Shown here: positions 60,219 to 64,000 of the stretch, piece by piece
Numbering within the stretch: the stretch's first letter is position 1
Layout: each line of letters begins with the position of its first letter
Assembly (NCBI GenBank): GCA_026126065.1
Contig: JAHCJY010000006.1
Location: 1-64,000, forward strand
Reading direction: 5' to 3'
Length of the DNA: 64,000 nt
Source of the DNA: Bauldia sp.
Lineage (GTDB): Bacteria; Pseudomonadota; Alphaproteobacteria; Rhizobiales; Kaistiaceae
Translations under genes and position numbers: made by a program
Notes under the pieces: model-generated
Databases searched by the model: none
The model's input: only the letters and a program-made list of their open reading frames with translations
What the model was told of the DNA's origin: nothing

Positions 60219-61022
60219 CTATTCGGCGGCCAGCGCCGGCTCCGGGCGGTGCCGGGGAAGGCACCAGGGGCGGCCCGTCTCTGGATGATGCGCGACGTGA
60301 ACGGGAATGCCGAACACCGCCTCGATATTGTCGGCAGTGAATGTCTGGAACGTTTCCCCTGCGGCGTGAATCCGGCCATCCCTCATCATCACGAGGTTGT
60401 CGGCGTAGGCCGCGGTGAGGTTGAGTTCGTGAAGCACGACCACGATCGTCCTGTCGAATTCGCGCGTGAGCCGGTGCAGGAGTTCGAGCATCTCGACCTG
60501 ATAACGGAGGTCGAGGAACGTCGTTGGCTCGTCGAGGAGGATCGTCGCCGCCTCCTGCGCCAGCGTGAGCGCGAGCCACGCGCGCTGCCTCTGGCCGCCG
60601 GAAAGCGTGTCGACCTGACGGTCCGCGAGGCGGATCGTATCGGTCAGCCGAAGCGCGGCTTCCACGGCGACCTCGTCTACCTCGGTCCATTGCCGGAAGA
60701 TACCCTGGTGCGGATAGCGGCCCCGCGAGACGAGATCGTAGACCGTGATCGCCTCCGGAGCGTTCGGGTTCTGCGGCAGCAGGCCGAGTTGCCGCGCCAC
60801 CTCCCGCGTCGGCATCCTGTGGATCGCCCGACCATCGAGGATTGCAGCGCCGGCCTGTGGCGCCAGTATCCTCGCGAGAACGCTGAGATAGGTGGACTTG
60901 CCACAGCCATTCGGCCCCACCAGCGCCGTCATCGTCCCGGGCGCGAAATCGAGCGTCACATCGTCGAGGACCGGCAGCTTGTCGTAGCCGGCGACGAGGT
61001 TTCTTGAGGCAAGCACGCCCAT
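60219..61022 (-). CDS. Iron-chelate ABC transporter ATP-binding protein
   Basis: A 267-aa FecE/FhuC-type ATPase. Walker A GPNGCGKST (36-44), Q-loop LLPQNPN, signature LSGGQRQRAWLAL, Walker B ILLDEPTTFLD, and switch His in VLHELNL. The C-terminal FGIPVHVAHHPETGRPWCLP is usual for siderophore importers. ATG at 61022 chosen at the conserved MGVLASRNLVAGYD; two in-frame ATGs upstream extend through a dyad operator. It is the only ATPase of the locus and should serve both permeases. Confidence 0.92.
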   Translation of the reverse strand: MGVLASRNLVAGYDKLPVLDDVTLDFAPGTMTALVGPNGCGKSTYLSVLARILAPQAGAAILDGRAIHRMPTREVARQLGLLPQNPNAPEAITVYDLVSRGRYPHQGIFRQWTEVDEVAVEAALRLTDTIRLADRQVDTLSGGQRQRAWLALTLAQEAATILLDEPTTFLDLRYQVEMLELLHRLTREFDRTIVVVLHELNLTAAYADNLVMMRDGRIHAAGETFQTFTADNIEAVFGIPVHVAHHPETGRPWCLPRHRPEPALAAE

Positions 61023-61059
61023 CGGGAAGTCCGTCCGACTGTGTTGGCTCCAGGCTAAG

Positions 61060-61094
61060 CCACGAAATCGGAATTCACCACTCATATTTCGTGG
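61060..61094. promoter_or_regulatory. Perfect 9-bp dyad upstream of the ABC ATPase
   Basis: CCACGAAAT (61060-61068) and ATTTCGTGG (61086-61094) are perfect complements separated by 17 nt. Placed 38 nt before the ATPase start on the minus strand. Probable operator; the protein is unknown. Confidence 0.55.
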
Positions 61095-61481
61095 TCCGTC
61101 CAACGCAGTTCGCAGCCTGCCCGACGCAGGTTCAGGTCACGTGGGCGGATACGCCTCGCAACGGGGCGGCTGATGATGGCGGGCCGCGCGGGGCTCGCCG
61201 ATGTCGAGCGTGACCTCATCCGGACACGGATGTCGAAGGGCCGGAACCGGGCGGAACACCTTGTCGAAGGGCGCCGCAGACGACGGCAGCAGCGGATGGC
61301 GTGCCGCGATCTCCCTTGTCTGGAACTCGGCGAACTGACGGAGACTGATGAGCACCGCCTGCGCCTGGCCGCGGTGGCGGCCTTGAGCGGTCAGGGTGGT
61401 GGCGCCGTGGACCACGGCAGTGACGCAGCGGCGGTAGTCGGCTAGGATGCGCGCGGCTGGCGGCATCAGGGAGAGAGGCAG
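61095..61481. other. 387-nt region without a confident gene
   Basis: Divergent promoter region between the ABC ATPase and the DUF6152 gene. An open minus-strand frame from about 61470 to 61137 gives ~108 residues with no recognised family or ribosome site, so it is not called. Confidence 0.35.
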
Positions 61482-61868
61482 ATGCGCAATCTCCGCTCGT
61501 ACCGGCCGGCGATCATTGCCGGCGCTCTTCTCGCGGCCGGCGGCGGATCGGTCGCGGCTCATCACGGATGGGCGTGGACGTCGCCCGAGCCTTTCACGCT
61601 CACCGGCACCGTCACCGAGATCTACATCGGAAACCCGCATGTGACGCTCGAGGTGCAGACCGAGGAGGGTCTCTGGCACGTCGACCTGGCGCCATTGATC
61701 CGGACGACCGAAGCCGGCTTCACGCAGAACTCGGTCTCGGTCGGCGAATCCGTTACGCTGTACGGCCATCGTTCAACCATGCCGGAACTGGCGATGAAGG
61801 CCGTACGCGTGGTGGTCAATGGCATCACCTACGACGTCTATGCCGACCGAACCGCGCCGTTCGACTAG
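61482..61868 (+). CDS. DUF6152 family secreted protein
   Basis: 128 aa with a signal peptide (ending GGGSVAA|H). The mature part has HHGWAWTSPEPFTLTGTVTE and HVTLEVQTEEGLWHVDLAPL, a small beta-barrel (OB-like) layout that matches DUF6152. Function unknown. The ATG at 61482 follows GGGAGAGAG. It overlaps the start of the DUF6644 gene, so the two are probably coupled. Confidence 0.75.
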   Translation: MRNLRSYRPAIIAGALLAAGGGSVAAHHGWAWTSPEPFTLTGTVTEIYIGNPHVTLEVQTEEGLWHVDLAPLIRTTEAGFTQNSVSVGESVTLYGHRSTMPELAMKAVRVVVNGITYDVYADRTAPFD

Positions 61869-62433
61869 GCGATCGACCACGGGGCGGAGCGTTGCCGCGA
61901 CTGTCGCAGGCGCGGCGTTGCTGGTCGCCGTCGCAGAACCTGCATCGGCCCAGGTAATCGACGACTGGCTCGCCGCCCTTCGCGACTGGCGCGTGGCCGA
62001 GCAGCTGCGCCTCTCCTTCTACGCCTATCCGATCGTCAACACCCTGCACATACTTGGCTTCGCCCTCCTGATCGGCGGCATCGTCCTGGTCGATCTCCGG
62101 CTTCTCGGCCTGTTCGCCCGGACACCGGTGACCTTCTTCGGGCGGATCCTCGAGCCGATGGCCATCGTCGGCCTCCTTCTCGCCGCCACGGCCGGGTTCC
62201 TCCTGTTCGTCGTCAAGCCGCTCGACTACGCCGAGAACCCGTCCTTCCTGGTGAAGATGGGACTGATCGCCGCCGGCATCGTCAACGGCGTCACCCAGCG
62301 CTTCGGCTCCCGCTGGCGCGTCGCCATGAATGAAGGCGTGATCGCGCCGAGCATGCGGGTCCAGGCTTTCCTGTCGCTCGTCATCTGGACGGCCGCGCTT
62401 TTCGCCGGCCGCTTCATCGCATTTCTGGAATAG
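61840..62433 (+). CDS. DUF6644-like membrane protein
   Basis: About 197 aa. After a short basic start there is a hydrophobic leader (AATVAGAALLVAVAEPASA), then four membrane helices with SFYAYPIVNTLHILGFALL and FLLFVVKPLDYAENPSFLVK, as in DUF6644 proteins commonly encoded next to DUF6152. ATG at 61840 or 61819; neither has a clear ribosome site, and both lie inside the DUF6152 gene. Function unknown. Confidence 0.72.
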   Translation: MPTEPRRSTRRSTTGRSVAATVAGAALLVAVAEPASAQVIDDWLAALRDWRVAEQLRLSFYAYPIVNTLHILGFALLIGGIVLVDLRLLGLFARTPVTFFGRILEPMAIVGLLLAATAGFLLFVVKPLDYAENPSFLVKMGLIAAGIVNGVTQRFGSRWRVAMNEGVIAPSMRVQAFLSLVIWTAALFAGRFIAFLE

Positions 62434-62677
62434 TCACGGCTCGGTTCGCCGGATCGGAACGTCCGTGTCCCGTCCGCATCGCGAAACTCCACGAGCCTGC
62501 GGCCCCTGCCGTGGCCTTTGCCGGCCGTCGGACCACCCGACAATGGCAGTCGCGGCCTTGCGAGATCGGTATCATCATCGGTCGACCGAACCTGCCGCAT
62601 CCGCCCAACAGGGCGCCCGCCACAGCAGGCACGGAAGGATCGCCTGAGACAATCGTGTCATTCGCCGGAGTGTCCTG

Positions 62678-63400
62678 ATGACCAATCGCCCCGAGGCCGA
62701 ACGGGGTCGCGACACGAAGGACGCCGAGCGGGCGTTGCCCTACGCGCAACTGCTCCGGTCGCTCGAGGTGCAGGGGGCGCCGCTTCCGCATGGGTGGCAG
62801 GCGGGCTTCGACAGGCGCGCTTTCGGCCCGGCGCTCCGATGTTGCGCGGTGCTGGCGGATTTCCGCGCGGCAGCGTTCGTCAATGCCGCCGAGCGGACGG
62901 TGGCGATCGCCATCCCCGGGACGCGGGTCAACCTTCGCGGGTCGCTCGGGGTCGTGCATCGCCGCGTCTTCGGCGGCGCATCGAAGCTCGCAATGGCCTT
63001 CGTCGGCCTCGTCCGCGCGGAGCTTCGGGATCACGCCGTCACGATCGTGGGGCATTCGTCGGGCGGCGGCATCGCAAGCCATGTCGGCGCCGCACTCGGC
63101 CTTCCCAGTATCACTTTCAACGGCGCGCGGACGCGGGCGGCGCTGCTCAACAACGGCGATCGGCAGCTGAATGTCATCGTGCGCGGTGACTTCTGGGGCG
63201 ATCCGAATGTCCTCCCGGGCCGCCTCGCGGGCCGGACATTGTGGCTGGACGGCGAAGGCGCCGGCCCGCGCGGGCGCCATTCCATGTCGACGATCGTCGA
63301 GCGTCTCGAGGGCCTCGTCGGGTCCGCGAGAACCCCGACCGAGCATCCGCCGACGCGTGGTGCTCGCCGCACGACAGACAGTTCGGACGAGGCGGTGTGA
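62678..63400 (+). CDS. Lipase (class 3)-like alpha/beta hydrolase
   Basis: 240 aa, no signal peptide. The nucleophile elbow is TIVGHSSGGGIASHVGAALG (Ser in GHSSGG), and SITFNGARTR follows, as in class 3 lipases and DUF2974-like proteins. Preceding strands include AERTVAIAIPGT. A C-terminal His (GRHSMSTIV) fits the catalytic position. ATG at 62678. Substrate unknown; stands alone. Confidence 0.65.
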   Translation: MTNRPEAERGRDTKDAERALPYAQLLRSLEVQGAPLPHGWQAGFDRRAFGPALRCCAVLADFRAAAFVNAAERTVAIAIPGTRVNLRGSLGVVHRRVFGGASKLAMAFVGLVRAELRDHAVTIVGHSSGGGIASHVGAALGLPSITFNGARTRAALLNNGDRQLNVIVRGDFWGDPNVLPGRLAGRTLWLDGEGAGPRGRHSMSTIVERLEGLVGSARTPTEHPPTRGARRTTDSSDEAV

Positions 63401-63432
63401 GCCGTCCCGGGTGAAGCGGAGCCCCGCCCGAC

Positions 63433-64000
63433 CTAAGCCGCTCTCGCTACCTGATCGGCCAGAAGCCGGCCAAACACCTCCGTAGGCGCGATGCCTTCGG
63501 CCTCGCCCTCGTAGTTGAGCTGGAAGCGGTGACGGAGCGTCGGGGCGAGGACGGCTTCGAGGTCCTCGAAGGCGACGTTGTACCGGCCGGAGATCAGGGC
63601 ATGTCCCTTGGCGGCGAGCACCATCGCCTGGGCGCCGCGGGGCGACAGGCCGAAGCGGAAGTAACGGGCAACCATCGGGGACGCTGACGGGAGGTGCGGC
63701 TGGGTGGCGATGGCAAAGCGCGCGACGGCACGCTCGACGTGCCAGGCGATCGGGATGTCGCGCACGAGCTGCTGCGCCAGCAGGATCTGATCCGCGTCCA
63801 GGACCTGCGACGGCGTCGCCACGGTCCGGCCGGTCGTCAGACCGAGGATGCCTTGCAGGTCGTCCTCATTCGGGTAGTTCACGAGGCTCTTGAACAGGAA
63901 GCGATCGATCTGCGCTTCCGGCAGACGATAGGTTCCTTCCATCTCGACCGGGTTCTGCGTGGCGAGGACGAAGAACGGGCTCGGCAATGCCATCGTCCGT
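63433..64000 (-). CDS. MoxR-family AAA+ ATPase, C-terminal part
   Basis: The last ~189 codons of a gene that enters from the right edge. Sensor 1 [20 protein letters not shown], arginine finger region QIDRFLF, and sensor 2 [19 protein letters not shown] are typical of MoxR ATPases. Walker A and B lie outside the window. These act as chaperones that mature cofactor-containing or VWA-domain proteins, usually with DUF58/VWA genes downstream; none is seen here on the 3' side. Confidence 0.88.
   Translation of the reverse strand, partial: RTMALPSPFFVLATQNPVEMEGTYRLPEAQIDRFLFKSLVNYPNEDDLQGILGLTTGRTVATPSQVLDADQILLAQQLVRDIPIAWHVERAVARFAIATQPHLPSASPMVARYFRFGLSPRGAQAMVLAAKGHALISGRYNVAFEDLEAVLAPTLRHRFQLNYEGEAEGIAPTEVFGRLLADQVARAA

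Noticed and set aside
61137..61769. 210-aa minus-strand frame opposite the DUF6152 gene
   Set aside because: Its upstream half is antisense to the DUF6152 gene; the remaining ~108 residues have no ribosome site or family, so no call was made.

Overview
The window is high-GC DNA of alphaproteobacterial type, probably Hyphomicrobiales-like. The indications are the long CarB with an extra internal segment, GreA, the tRNA and integrase style, and GTG/TTG starts with GTGA/ATGA overlaps. No rRNA or CRISPR array is visible. The organism call is inference from gene style only.

Left chromosomal part (1-10755). A cut-off secreted esterase, a DUF892 ferritin-like protein, carB, greA and an orphan Flp pilin come first. 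They are followed by a four-gene minus-strand operon (10438 to 5707): a 76-aa carrier protein, an alpha/beta hydrolase and two tandem paralogous adenylation enzymes. A CAT-anticodon tRNA follows at 10680-10755.

Integrative element (about 10708-50100, 39.3 kb). The last 49 nt of the tRNA locus (10708-10756) are repeated exactly at 50052-50100, and a tyrosine integrase lies against the tRNA. The cargo falls in three blocks. The first holds replication and regulation genes: two helix-turn-helix proteins, a small Cys/His protein, a PrimPol-helicase and two unknown proteins. The second is a defence block: SNF2 helicase, DUF4391, type III Mod and Res, then McrC/McrB with an EVE-like insert, then a Cas4/TM0106-like nuclease-helicase. 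The third is a metal block: a NicO-type transporter with a decayed regulator, multicopper oxidase, CopZ, CopA, CueR, an EamA transporter with a His-rich tail, an MFS pump, small periplasmic proteins, cytochromes and a CopB-type ATPase. Five MerR/CueR-type promoters precede the copper transcription units, so the single CueR on the element probably controls them all.

Right chromosomal part (50101-64000). A minus-strand iron-siderophore-type ABC uptake locus runs from 61022 to 50355. It contains an ATPase, a Crp-like regulator, two FecCD permeases, three substrate-binding proteins, each with a nearby DUF1993 protein, a remnant of a fourth binding protein, a phytanoyl-CoA-dioxygenase-like protein and a DUF1232 protein. 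DUF6152 and DUF6644 proteins, a lipase-like protein and a cut-off MoxR ATPase follow.

Without the element, the uptake operon would end about 0.57 kb upstream of the carrier-protein/adenylation operon, on the same strand. The two may therefore be one metallophore-like synthesis and uptake locus that the island has split. This is the most interesting hypothesis in the window.
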